A stretch of 64,000 nt of DNA, taken from contig NZ_CP068230.1 in NCBI RefSeq assembly GCF_009183365.2, forward strand, positions 2,013,001-2,077,000, read 5' to 3'. Below the pieces are notes generated by a model. The model worked only from the letters and a program-made list of their open reading frames with translations, searched no databases and had not been told where the DNA came from. A program made the translations under genes and the position numbers. The stretch comes from Shewanella algae (GTDB lineage Bacteria > Pseudomonadota > Gammaproteobacteria > Enterobacterales > Shewanellaceae). Every line of letters starts with the position of its first letter. Position 1 is the stretch's first letter. Shown here one piece after another: positions 34,325-42,647 of this stretch.

Positions 34325-35965
34325 ATGATGAACAAATCTCTAATGCTGGCGTCGCTGACGCTGGGCCTGATGTCAGGCAGTGCTCTGGCAATGGAACAAG
34401 TGGTTCTGGATGGCAAGCACATGACTCAGGAACAAGCCTGGGCCATTGCCGATGGCGCCAAAGTCAAAGTAGCCTCTCAGGCACGCACCAAACTGGTTAA
34501 GTCTCACGAGTTGCTGATGGAAGCTGCGCGTCTGGGTAAGCCTGTCTATGGTCTGACTGTAGGTGTGGGCCTGAACAAAGACCACAAGCTGTTTGATGCC
34601 AATGGTGAGCTGAGTGCCGCCGTTATGGATGCTTCCCGTAGCTTCAACTACAGCACGCTGCGCGCTCACAGTGCCGGTGTCGGCGAGCCTATGCCAGTGC
34701 GTCTGACCCGTGTGGCTCTGGCCGTGCGTCTGAACACCATTCTGGCCGGTCAAACCGGGGTTCAGCCTGTGGTTGCCGACCTTTACGAAGCCTACCTGAA
34801 CAAGGGTATTACTCCTGTTATCCCTTCACAGGGTACTGTGGGTGAAGCCGACATCCTGCTGGCCTCTCACGTCGGTCTGGCGATGATTGGTGAGTGGGAA
34901 GTGTTCTACAAGGGCAAGCGTGTCAGCAGCCGTGAAGCCATGGCCGATGCCGGAGTTCCTTTGCTGGAGCCTATGGGTAAAGATGCTCTGTCCATCCTGT
35001 CCAACAACGCAGTGGCTGTAGCCTATGCGATGAAGGGCTATCAGGATGCCAAGCACCTGCTGGAAGTGTCTCCAACCGTATTCGGTCTGAGCCTTGAAGG
35101 TTTGAATGGTAACGTGGCACCTTTCCTGCCACAAACCAATGATATCCGTCCTTTCCCTTATATTCAGGCAACCACCAAGGATATTCTGGCGCAGCTGGAT
35201 GGCAGCTATCTGTGGCAACTGAATGATGAGCGTCCGCTGCAGGATCCTCTGAGCTACCGCACCACAGCCTACACTCTGGCCAGTGCCAAGAAAGCCCTGG
35301 TGGATCTGGGCGAAGTGATCGACATTCAGATCAACCACTCAGACGATAACCCAGCCGTAGTACTGGGCGCATCCAAGGACTACAGCCAGTTCCCTCAGGT
35401 AGCCAAATACATGGTTGAAGGCAAGGGTGGTGTGTTCCCAACCACCAACTTCGAGCCTCTGCCTGTTGCCCTGGCGGTACAGAACCTGAGCACTGCCCTG
35501 ACTCACGTGTCTCACAACAGTGTAATGCGCACTATCCACCTGTCTGATGCCCACTTTACCCGTCTGAGCCGCTTCCTGGCCGGTCCGGAAAACAATGGTC
35601 ATGCTTTCGGTGCTATCCAGAAAGCCTTCGTTGACATGCAGGTGCGTAACAAGCAATTGGCTAGCCCGGTTTCATTCGATGGTATCCAAATTGCCGGTAA
35701 CATCGAAGACACTTTCACCAACCTGAAACTGGCTTCTGACAACCTGATCCAGATTGTTGACAACACCAACACCATCTATGGTCTGGAGCTGTTGCACTCT
35801 ACTCAAGCTATCGATCTGCGCAAGATGCACGACAAGAGCCTGAAGCAGGGTAAAGCCACAGGTGCCATGTATGAAGGTTATCGTCAGAAAGTGCCTTTCG
35901 TAAGCAAAGATCGTCCTTTCACTCCTGACATTCAGGCGTCACACGACTTTATTGCCAACTACTGA
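34325..35965 (+). CDS. Periplasmic aromatic amino acid lyase-family protein lacking the MIO triad
   Basis: A 546-residue protein with a Sec signal peptide (cleavage after SALA), belonging to the histidine/phenylalanine ammonia-lyase family. Conserved elements are Y75 in VYGLTVGVG, H115 in RAHSAGVGEP, Q306 and R312 in QDPLSYR, the NHSDDNP motif at 337-343 and a TTNF segment. The cofactor motif GSVGASGDLAPLAH of the family is G170-TVGEADILLASH here: Ala-Ser-Gly is gone, with Glu or Gly at the Ser position. The catalytic Tyr of DPYSLR is Leu. Typical members are cytoplasmic, so export is also unusual. The reaction is unknown. It starts 23 bases after the flavoprotein gene and is co-transcribed. 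Confidence 0.85.
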   Translation: MMNKSLMLASLTLGLMSGSALAMEQVVLDGKHMTQEQAWAIADGAKVKVASQARTKLVKSHELLMEAARLGKPVYGLTVGVGLNKDHKLFDANGELSAAVMDASRSFNYSTLRAHSAGVGEPMPVRLTRVALAVRLNTILAGQTGVQPVVADLYEAYLNKGITPVIPSQGTVGEADILLASHVGLAMIGEWEVFYKGKRVSSREAMADAGVPLLEPMGKDALSILSNNAVAVAYAMKGYQDAKHLLEVSPTVFGLSLEGLNGNVAPFLPQTNDIRPFPYIQATTKDILAQLDGSYLWQLNDERPLQDPLSYRTTAYTLASAKKALVDLGEVIDIQINHSDDNPAVVLGASKDYSQFPQVAKYMVEGKGGVFPTTNFEPLPVALAVQNLSTALTHVSHNSVMRTIHLSDAHFTRLSRFLAGPENNGHAFGAIQKAFVDMQVRNKQLASPVSFDGIQIAGNIEDTFTNLKLASDNLIQIVDNTNTIYGLELLHSTQAIDLRKMHDKSLKQGKATGAMYEGYRQKVPFVSKDRPFTPDIQASHDFIANY

Positions 35966-36009
35966 TAGAAGAGCGGGGCAGGCAACTGCCCCGCAACAGG
36001 AAGCCCAAG

Positions 36010-36393
36010 ATGTTGAAGATGATATCCACTGTTCTTGTAGCCTGCGCCTTGTTGCTGCCTGGAGCGGCCAACGCCATGAAGATCAAGGACTACCACAAAG
36101 AAGTCATGACGGCTGAAAATGGTCGTGTCGATTGCGCCGCCTGCCATGGTGATGCCAAGCGCAAGACCATTCCCGATGCGACAGCCTGTGAAGCCTGCCA
36201 CGGCACTCCTGAAGATGTTGCCAAGCAGACAGCACGTCCGGCCAACGCCGGTCATGATGTTGAACCCAACCCCCATGACAGCCTGCACTATGGCACGGAC
36301 TTGCCATGTACTTACTGCCATCAGGAGCACAAAGAGAGCAAGGTTTATTGCAATCAGTGCCATGAGTTCACCTATCCAGCAATGAAGCGCTAA
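36010..36393 (+). CDS. Periplasmic tetraheme cytochrome c
   Basis: A 127-residue protein with a Sec signal peptide (ends AANA, residue 22) and four CxxCH heme sites: CAACH 42-46, CEACH 60-64, CTYCH 100-104, CNQCH 114-118. Size and heme spacing match the N-terminal heme domain of Fcc3-type flavocytochromes. It is the third gene of the reductase operon and is the natural electron donor to the flavoprotein, receiving electrons from CymA or a similar quinol-linked cytochrome elsewhere. A strong terminator follows. Confidence 0.92.
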   Translation: MLKMISTVLVACALLLPGAANAMKIKDYHKEVMTAENGRVDCAACHGDAKRKTIPDATACEACHGTPEDVAKQTARPANAGHDVEPNPHDSLHYGTDLPCTYCHQEHKESKVYCNQCHEFTYPAMKR

Positions 36394-36449
36394 GTCGGCG
36401 GTTCGAGTCTCCCTGTATTCTTTGGATTGGACCCAGTCCGTTATTTCCA

Positions 36450-36475
36450 CCGCAGCCTTGGCTGCGGTTTTTTTT
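36450..36475 (+). terminator. Terminator of the reductase operon
   Basis: The arms CCGCAGCC and GGCTGCGG with loop TT are followed by eight T. Confidence 0.9.
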
Positions 36476-36477
36476 GG

Positions 36478-36507
36478 ATAAAAAAAGGTCTGCCAAAAGG
36501 GCAGACC
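36478..36507 (-). terminator. Terminator of the S33 peptidase gene
   Basis: On the minus strand the arms GGTCTGCC and GGCAGACC (loop CTTTT) are followed by a run of T. Confidence 0.8.
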
Positions 36508-36597
36508 GGGACGACACCGAAACAAGCGTTTAAGCAAAGCGTCAATGGATGTGGAACCAAGTTCAGTGTGCGCTTTTAAAATTAACCCAAACTGAAT

Positions 36598-37884
36598 TCA
36601 CCTGAGCGCCTGGCCGCGATTGAGCGCAATCAGCTTATCGAGGATCCGCTCACCATCCATGCGTATGCCATTGTGCTCATATTCAGAGGTCAACCAATAC
36701 TTGAGGTTGCCGACTCTGGCGGCGGTTTCCAGGCTGTAGGCCTGCTCGACATACATATCTTCGCTGTAGATGGCAGCAGCGACAGGTACACGGTTATTGG
36801 CGAGAATGTTCGGGTCATAGAGTGAAGGCCAATCGGCTTTGGCGGCCAGCAATTCGGCGCAGGCTTTCAGTGGCTTGAGGTTGGCAAACTGTTCGAACAT
36901 CCAGGGGTAAATCATCTCGCCGCTGAAAAGCAGCTCTTCGGCGTCCGGGGCAAAAGCCGGATATTCGCCCCGCACCCTGTGGGCGGCCCAGTTTGCGGCT
37001 TGCTGCTGGCAGTAGATGGACTCGTGCATTATGGCAAACAGCGGGTTGGTATTGTAATCCAGCATTTGGCAGAACTGCGCCTCAAACAGGGGATTGAGCG
37101 CCTTGCCACTTGGGGTATCTATCAAGGCTTGCTCCAGCAGATAGTAGACGGCTTCCGGCCCTTGCTCCATGCCTAAGTTGACCCCTAAAAGTTGCAGCAT
37201 TTCCTGGGTCAGCCGTTCTCCTGTGGCCAGGCGCGCCTCATGGCTATTGATAAAGCCTCTGAGCTCGGCCAATAGGGCTTTGGCATCTTTGAAGCGGGCA
37301 AAGAAATCCTGATTTTTGGCCAGCAGGCGTTGATAAGTTGCCCGGTAAACCTCGGTAGCGGGGCGCTCAAGGGAAGGGATACCGCCGGTAATAAAGGCTT
37401 CCTTGAGCCCTTGCGGCGCGGCGCTCAGATATCTGAGTACGCAAAAGCCACCGAAACTCTGACCGAGAATGCTCCAGGGAGTATCAGGGCTCAGTTGTGC
37501 CCGAATCGCCTCGGCATCGCGGATGATGTTGTCGGCGCGGAAATGGCTCAGGTGCTCAGCCTGCTCGTCAGGCGTCATGCCGTCCAGTGTCTTGAAGCTG
37601 ACCGGGCTTGAAAGACCAGTACCACGCTGATCCAGCAAGAGTACCCTATACTCCTTGAGCGCTCTTTTAATCCAGCCGCCATTGGCATGGGGGCGGGCGG
37701 CACCAAAGCCCGGGCCACCCTGAAAAAACACCAGGAGTGGCAGGGTCGCGGCGTTATCCTGGGTGCCGATAAGCTCCCGAGCAAAAATTTGCAGTTGTTC
37801 CCCGGTGGGATGCTGATAATCCAGTGGCAGAGAGAAGAAGTGTTTGCGGCTCAGGATGCCAGCAAGACGGCTGTCTGTTATCAT
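36598..37884 (-). CDS. Proline iminopeptidase-like alpha/beta hydrolase (S33)
   Basis: A 428-residue cytoplasmic hydrolase. The oxyanion motif GGPGFGAARPHANGGW, the nucleophile elbow GQSFGGFCVLRYL (Ser in GxSxGG, about residue 143), YSEDMYVEQ with a likely Asp, and the His in SEYEHNGIRMDG make up the catalytic triad. These are features of the larger S33 peptidases, which release N-terminal proline from peptides. It lies between two unrelated units and seems to be single. Confidence 0.88.
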   Translation of the reverse strand: MITDSRLAGILSRKHFFSLPLDYQHPTGEQLQIFARELIGTQDNAATLPLLVFFQGGPGFGAARPHANGGWIKRALKEYRVLLLDQRGTGLSSPVSFKTLDGMTPDEQAEHLSHFRADNIIRDAEAIRAQLSPDTPWSILGQSFGGFCVLRYLSAAPQGLKEAFITGGIPSLERPATEVYRATYQRLLAKNQDFFARFKDAKALLAELRGFINSHEARLATGERLTQEMLQLLGVNLGMEQGPEAVYYLLEQALIDTPSGKALNPLFEAQFCQMLDYNTNPLFAIMHESIYCQQQAANWAAHRVRGEYPAFAPDAEELLFSGEMIYPWMFEQFANLKPLKACAELLAAKADWPSLYDPNILANNRVPVAAAIYSEDMYVEQAYSLETAARVGNLKYWLTSEYEHNGIRMDGERILDKLIALNRGQALR

Positions 37885-38077
37885 GTAGGGCCTTGGGCTT
37901 GAAGGTTGGATGGCTCAAAATTGTATACAAAAATCCCTGCGCTGCAAACCGGCGCCAGAAAAGCCGCTTATCTGTCGCTTTCCTGCCCGGGATCAATTTT
38001 TCTGTTGCCGGGTTGGTGGATCATGCATCGAGACGATCTATCGATCATGGAACGATAACAGCCTGCGAGTGTGTGTA

Positions 38078-38725
38078 ATGAAATACCAGATCATCCCAGT
38101 GACCCCTTTCCAGCAGAATTGCAGCCTCATCTGGTGTGAGAAGAGTGGCAAAGCCGCTGTGATAGATCCAGGCGGTAACCATGAGCGCATCATGGATGCC
38201 CTGGCGCAGCACGGCCTGCAGTTGCAATATATTCTTTTGACTCACGGACACATAGATCATGTTGGTGCCGCCAAGGCTTTGGCCACCGAGTGTGACGTGC
38301 AGATTATTGGCCCGCATATCGACGATAAATTCTGGCTGGAGAACCTGCCACGCCAAAGCCAGAACTTTGGTTTCCCGGCCTGTGAAGCTTTCGAGGCAGA
38401 CCGTTATCTCGAAGATGGTGAAGAGGTTACATTGGGAGAGCAGGCATTGCAGGTGTTTCACTGTCCGGGGCATACACCCGGGCATGTGATCTTCTTTGAC
38501 CGCGAAGAGAACCTGGCCTGGGTGGGAGATGTCCTCTTCCGTGGCTCTATAGGCCGTACTGACTTTCCCGGCTCCAACTATCAGCAGTTGATTGACTCCA
38601 TTCGTTACAAACTCTGGCCCTTGGGCGAGCAGGTCAACTTCATTCCCGGCCACGGCCCTATGTCGAGCTTTGGTGAAGAGCGGCGAAACAACCCTTTCGT
38701 TGCCGATCAGCTACTGGCCGATTGA
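38078..38725 (+). CDS. ycbL: YcbL-type MBL-fold hydrolase (glyoxalase II-like)
   Basis: 215 residues starting at the ATG at 38078 (an upstream open frame to 37910 has no coding character). Metal ligands are visible in LTHGHIDHVGAA, CPGHTPGHVIFF, GDVLFRGSIGRTDFPG and FIPGHGPMS. It belongs to the YcbL branch of the metallo-beta-lactamase fold, which hydrolyses S-lactoylglutathione-type thioesters but is smaller than glyoxalase II. It is closed by a terminator. Confidence 0.9.
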   Translation: MKYQIIPVTPFQQNCSLIWCEKSGKAAVIDPGGNHERIMDALAQHGLQLQYILLTHGHIDHVGAAKALATECDVQIIGPHIDDKFWLENLPRQSQNFGFPACEAFEADRYLEDGEEVTLGEQALQVFHCPGHTPGHVIFFDREENLAWVGDVLFRGSIGRTDFPGSNYQQLIDSIRYKLWPLGEQVNFIPGHGPMSSFGEERRNNPFVADQLLAD

Positions 38726-38746
38726 GGCTATCCCAGTCGCAACTGA

Positions 38747-38767
38747 CCCGGGCATGCCCGGGTTTTT
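38747..38767 (+). terminator. Terminator after ycbL
   Basis: The palindrome CCCGGGCATGCCCGGG is followed by five T. Confidence 0.85.
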
Positions 38768-38782
38768 ATTGTCACCCCAAAA

Positions 38783-39250
38783 CCACCTCCTATGGAGGTG
38801 GTGATCGTCAAGTCGGGGCTCAGCCCGAAGAGTGCCCATGCTGCATACTGACTCGGTTTGTTACCTGCAAATCAAGGAGTAAGCAGTATGAGCCGATATG
38901 AAAGTGCATCGCACGTCTTCTATCGCTGTCAGTATCACATTGTATGGAAGCCAAAGTATGGCCGAGTTGGGCAGGAGGTTTGTCGCAGTATTTATATCTA
39001 TAGCGGCATGAAGAGGTGTCGGATAGTAGAGCTAAATGTCCTGATAGACCATGTTCACTTATTGGTGAGACTTCCGCCAAGCTTGAGTGTCTTCAGTGGG
39101 AGCAAACGAAGAGATCATTCGTCGATATGTAAGGTATCAACAGAAAGTAGAGGCAGAGGAATCTATCGGTCAGCTCAAGCTTGGTTTGGATGGGTGATTC
39201 TTTTAGCCCCCTTCTAGGGGGCTGTTCAAAGCCACCTGCTATGCAGGTGG
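38783..39250 (+). mobile_element. Decayed IS200/IS605-family element
   Basis: The element is bounded by two related hairpins, CCACCTCCTATGGAGGTGG (38783-38801) and CCACCTGCTATGCAGGTGG (39232-39250), which are the subterminal palindromes used by Y1 transposases. A further hairpin, arms AGCCCCC and GGGGGCT at 39205-39223, lies before the right one, and an imperfect one at 38813-38828. Between them is a deleted TnpA gene. There are no terminal inverted repeats or target duplication, as expected of this family. It cannot move by itself but keeps its ends. Confidence 0.85.
38888..39197 (+). pseudogene. tnpA: IS200-type TnpA transposase remnant
   Basis: The N-terminal part MSRYESASHVFYRCQYHIVW and the HUH metal motif (IDHVHLLV, about residue 58) are intact. 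A few residues are missing after WKPKYG, and after LPPSLSV about 50-60 codons are deleted with a frame change at about 39095, removing the catalytic Tyr segment. The other side continues in the +1 frame as ANEEIIRRYVRYQQK and ends at the TGA at 39195. The gene is inactive. Confidence 0.85.
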
Positions 39251-39417
39251 ATTTTTTACTTGGCTGAAATTCACTCCATTATTGTTTTTTTACTACTAAA
39301 TGTTTGCAAAGTGAGCCAGGTCTCGGCATTAATAGGCCCTTTTTTGGTGTAGATCCGGTTTTTGTTATCAAAAACGGGGTAATTTAACCAATAGTTACAT
39401 TTTGTGGAGATACTCCT

Positions 39418-39921
39418 ATGCAACAGCGTTGGCATGCAGCAATATCTGCCGGCCTCTTGGCCACTGTCTGGTGTGGGGTTGCCGACACCTTTGGTCTGAT
39501 CACCTGGATAGGGTTTCTGGGGTGCAGTACTTTCTTTGCTCAAGGACGCAGTGGGTTCGCCGGTTTGCTTCAGGCCTGGTGCACCAATACATCGGGAGTA
39601 TTCTGGGCCTGGCTTATCATCAGCGGCAGCAGCTTCTTTGTCTCGCCGGTATTTGGCTGGATCTTCACCGGCATAGCCACCAGCGCCATGTGCCTGCAGG
39701 CCTGCTTCGGTAAACTTAACTTTATTCCCGGTGCCTTTATTGGTTGTTGCATTACCTTTGCCATGTCGGCGGATATTGCGGCTATTATGCCGCCGCTGCT
39801 GATTGGCGCCGTATTCGGTTATGCCATGAGTCGCTTGACCGATCTCATGGGCTATTGCCAAACCAGCCGCAGTCGTCAAACTCAAACAAAACCTCTGCCG
39901 GCCGAAAGGGTGGTGGAGTAA
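39418..39921 (+). CDS. DUF1097 family inner-membrane protein
   Basis: A 167-residue protein with about five hydrophobic helices: AAISAGLLATVWCGV, GLITWIGFLGCSTFFA, SGVFWAWLIISGSSFFV, IFTGIATSAMCLQACF and the pair FIPGAFIGCCITFAMS and IMPPLLIGAVFGYAMS. Matches DUF1097 (YcdZ-like); function unknown. The C-terminal ~20 residues are cytoplasmic and rich in Gln/Arg/Ser. No ribosome site stronger than GGAGATACTCCT precedes the ATG. Confidence 0.75.
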   Translation: MQQRWHAAISAGLLATVWCGVADTFGLITWIGFLGCSTFFAQGRSGFAGLLQAWCTNTSGVFWAWLIISGSSFFVSPVFGWIFTGIATSAMCLQACFGKLNFIPGAFIGCCITFAMSADIAAIMPPLLIGAVFGYAMSRLTDLMGYCQTSRSRQTQTKPLPAERVVE

Positions 39922-39977
39922 TAGATTATACTGCCAGGGTCCTGTCCCGGCTTTTAGCTTCGCGCTGAGGAGCACTG

Positions 39978-41393
39978 ATGAAGCAGATCCAGTTTAGAAA
40001 AGTTGATGCCATGCTGATTAAGTTCAGTCTCAACGGTAAATTCTGGCTTGTGTGTTCGCTGGTTACCGCCATAACCGCCGCTATCGCACTGGCCAACTGG
40101 TGGCAGTTGGATGCCAGTGTAACCCAGGGCGCTGAGGCGCGTTTACAAGCCAAAGCTGAGACCCTGCTCCAGCTGGCGCCCGAGTCGGAGCGCGATCTTT
40201 GGCTACAGCAGCAAGGCCTTAGCCGCAATGAACCGCGCGCCGAGGTGAAAGTTATGCTCAGTAGCCGCGACGGCAACTACTGGCTCGGTGACGGCTTAAC
40301 ACAGCAGGAGCAAGAGATGCTCAGCCGGGCAAACTGGTTGCTGCTGTGGGCTTTTGTCGGGCTGTTGCCACTGTTTCAACTCAGCTATTGGATCTCCACC
40401 TCTCTTGGCGGCGGACTCTGGGATATGTATATGGCAATCAAACGCCTGGCTGACGGCGATTTGAGCTTCAGGCTCAATTTCTTCGGCACAGATGATTTTA
40501 GCCTGATAGCCCGCGAGATTGACCGCTGCGCCGATAACATGAGCGAAATGGTCACCGCCATCAGCAGCAATGCCGAAACCTTGTCGATGGCGGCTTCCGA
40601 ATTTGCCGAGCAAGCCGCCGCCGGTGATGAGATGGGCAAAATTCAGTGGCAGTTTCTCGATACTGTGGCCACGGCGATGGAGCAGATGAGCAATGCCATT
40701 ACCGAAGTGTCCCACAACGCCGCCGAAACCTCTTCCCAGACCCGGGACAACGCCTCTCAGATGGGCCAGGGCGCCAGACACATAGCAGAAACGGTTGCCA
40801 GTATAGGTGAGTTGTCGGGCCGGATTGCCGAGGCTTTCTCTTCGGTATCGCAACTGTCGCGGGATGCCACCGAGATTGGCGCCGTGGTGACCACTATTGA
40901 TGGTATTTCCGAGCAGACCAATCTGCTGGCGCTCAATGCCGCCATCGAGGCCGCCAGAGCCGGTGAACAGGGGCGCGGCTTTGCCGTGGTTGCCGACGAG
41001 GTGCGGACCCTGGCGGGGCGAACCCAGGAAGCGACAGTGGAAATTCAACGTATGATTGAGGGTTTGCAGGCGGGCAGCCGTAATTTGTCTCAGTTGACCG
41101 AGGCGATAGTGTCGCAGGCCGACGAAAGCCGCCAGGCGATCATTCAGGTGGGTACAGATGTTGAGGGGATGCGTGGCTCAGTGGATGCGGTTTTTGATCG
41201 CAGCAGCCAAATCGCAGCCTCGGCCGAAGAGCAAAGCGTGTCGGCCCGGGAGATCAGCTCGCAGCTTGGCGATATCCGCAGCCACTCGGATCAGATGCGC
41301 CAGGCCAGCGAAAGGGCGATAGAGCTGAGTCAAAAACTGGCCCAGGCTTCTGCCGCTCTGACCCGGCTGTTGGCACAGTATAAAACCAGTTGA
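39978..41393 (+). CDS. Methyl-accepting chemotaxis protein
   Basis: A 471-residue receptor; the ATG follows GAGGAGCACTG. It has a first membrane helix (about residues 15-35), a periplasmic domain of only ~75 residues, a second helix (about 117-138), a HAMP segment (MAIKRLADGDLSFRLNFF) and a cytoplasmic signalling domain with the highly conserved tip EQTNLLALNAAIEAARAGEQGRGFAVVADEVR. The short sensor suggests a small or indirect signal, such as redox or pH. It follows DUF1097 by 56 bases and may be co-transcribed with it. Confidence 0.92.
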   Translation: MKQIQFRKVDAMLIKFSLNGKFWLVCSLVTAITAAIALANWWQLDASVTQGAEARLQAKAETLLQLAPESERDLWLQQQGLSRNEPRAEVKVMLSSRDGNYWLGDGLTQQEQEMLSRANWLLLWAFVGLLPLFQLSYWISTSLGGGLWDMYMAIKRLADGDLSFRLNFFGTDDFSLIAREIDRCADNMSEMVTAISSNAETLSMAASEFAEQAAAGDEMGKIQWQFLDTVATAMEQMSNAITEVSHNAAETSSQTRDNASQMGQGARHIAETVASIGELSGRIAEAFSSVSQLSRDATEIGAVVTTIDGISEQTNLLALNAAIEAARAGEQGRGFAVVADEVRTLAGRTQEATVEIQRMIEGLQAGSRNLSQLTEAIVSQADESRQAIIQVGTDVEGMRGSVDAVFDRSSQIAASAEEQSVSAREISSQLGDIRSHSDQMRQASERAIELSQKLAQASAALTRLLAQYKTS

Positions 41394-41414
41394 ACTGCTA
41401 GACAGCTGAGCCAT

Positions 41415-41449
41415 AAAAAAACGTCGGCATCATCAGATGTCGGCGTTTT
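41415..41449 (+). terminator. Terminator after the chemoreceptor gene
   Basis: The arms AACGTCGGCAT and ATGTCGGCGTT form a stem with two G-T type pairs, followed by TTTT and preceded by an A run. Confidence 0.75.
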
Positions 41450-41541
41450 GCGTTATAGCGTTTCCTGAGCTTTGTTTTTTGCTTCAGGCGTGCCGCTTGC
41501 TGTGGTCAGCATCAGCAGCGCCATCAGCGTTAGCAACAATG

Positions 41542-42348
41542 TCAGCGAAAACAGCTCCAGATAGGCGCGTGATCCGAGGGCTTGTCGATGCCGCGAAGCG
41601 CGTAATCCACATCGGCCTCACTCAAGCGGCTTGCCAGCGACTCGGTTGCCAGGATCACATCGATACGCAGGCCGCGGTTATCATCAAAGCCACGGCTGCG
41701 ATAATCAAACCAGGAGTAGCGTTCGCTGCGCTGTGGATGCAACTGGCGGAAGGTATCCACCAAACCCCAATCCAGCAGGGTTTGCAACCATTCACGCTCT
41801 TCCGGCTGGAAGCTGCATTTACCTGTCTTCAGCCAACGTTTGGCATTGGCATCGCCGATGCCGATATCCAGATCCAGCGGCGAGATATTGATATCCCCTA
41901 TGATGGCAATATCCTGATCCGGGCTGAATGAGTTTTGCAGATACTGCATCAGATCGGCGTAAAACTTACGCTTGGCCGGGTACTTGGTCTCGTGATTGAT
42001 ATTCTCCCCCTGGGGGAAGTAGCCGTTGATCACTGTCAGCACCCGGCCGTTGTCCTGGATGAACTTTCCGGCGATAAGCCGGCGCTGGGCATCTTCATCG
42101 TCGGTGGGAAAGCCTTTTTGAACCTCAATGGGGGCCTGTTTGGATAACAGAGCCACGCCATAGTGGGCCTTGCCACCGTGGAAATGTACCTGATACCCCA
42201 TGGCTTCCACTTCGGCCAGAGGGAAGGCTTCGTCGTGCACCTTGGTTTCCTGCAGCCCTATGATGTCCGGCTGGTGACTGTCGATCAACTGTTGCAGTTG
42301 ATGCAGACGAGCTCTCAGTCCGTTGATATTGAAGGAAACGATTTTCAT
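41542..42348 (-). CDS. xthA: Exodeoxyribonuclease III
   Basis: A 268-residue repair nuclease (AP endonuclease and 3' exonuclease) of normal length. It has the start MKIVSFNINGLRARLHQL (metal-binding Asn), GLQETKVHDEAFP (metal-binding Glu), IIGDINISPLDLDIG, and the C-terminal YSWFDYRSRGFDDNRGLRIDVILA and SDHAPIW (catalytic Asp-His). It is the distal gene of the yciB-yciI-xthA unit, overlapping the yciI stop by one base. Confidence 0.95.
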   Translation of the reverse strand: MKIVSFNINGLRARLHQLQQLIDSHQPDIIGLQETKVHDEAFPLAEVEAMGYQVHFHGGKAHYGVALLSKQAPIEVQKGFPTDDEDAQRRLIAGKFIQDNGRVLTVINGYFPQGENINHETKYPAKRKFYADLMQYLQNSFSPDQDIAIIGDINISPLDLDIGIGDANAKRWLKTGKCSFQPEEREWLQTLLDWGLVDTFRQLHPQRSERYSWFDYRSRGFDDNRGLRIDVILATESLASRLSEADVDYALRGIDKPSDHAPIWSCFR

Positions 42349-42647
42349 CAGGGCAGCACTCGTTTGAAGGGTTTAACGATAACACTCAGATAAACGCCGG
42401 CGGCAACATAAGGATCGGCATTGGCCCAGGCCTGGGCGGCTTCCAGCGATTCAAACTCGGCCACCACCAAAGAGCCGCTGAATCCGGCGTCCCCCGGGTT
42501 TTCACTGTCCACGGCGGGATGTGGACCGGCCAGCATCAATCGTCCTTCATCGGCCAGCAATTGCAGGCGCTGCAGATGGGCCGGACGAGCGGCAAGACGT
42601 TTTTCCAGGCTGTTTTCAACATCTTGGGATGAGATCATATACCACAT
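42348..42647 (-). CDS. yciI: YciI family protein
   Basis: A 99-residue protein of the YCII (ferredoxin-like) fold. The active-site pattern RPAHLQRLQLLADEGRLMLAGPHP and the later DPYVAAGVYLSVIVKPFKRV are visible. The biochemical role is unknown, with relatives that are lactonases or dehydrochlorinases. It sits directly between yciB and xthA, overlapping both by one base, the usual yciB-yciI arrangement. Confidence 0.9.
   Translation of the reverse strand: MWYMISSQDVENSLEKRLAARPAHLQRLQLLADEGRLMLAGPHPAVDSENPGDAGFSGSLVVAEFESLEAAQAWANADPYVAAGVYLSVIVKPFKRVLP

Noticed and set aside
34325..35965. Calling the lyase-family protein hutH (histidine ammonia-lyase)
   Set aside because: It has a signal peptide, lacks the MIO triad, and is not near hut genes.
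39271..39975. A 234-residue minus-strand frame opposite the DUF1097 gene
   Set aside because: Composition is unlike real proteins and the plus-strand gene has clear membrane helices.
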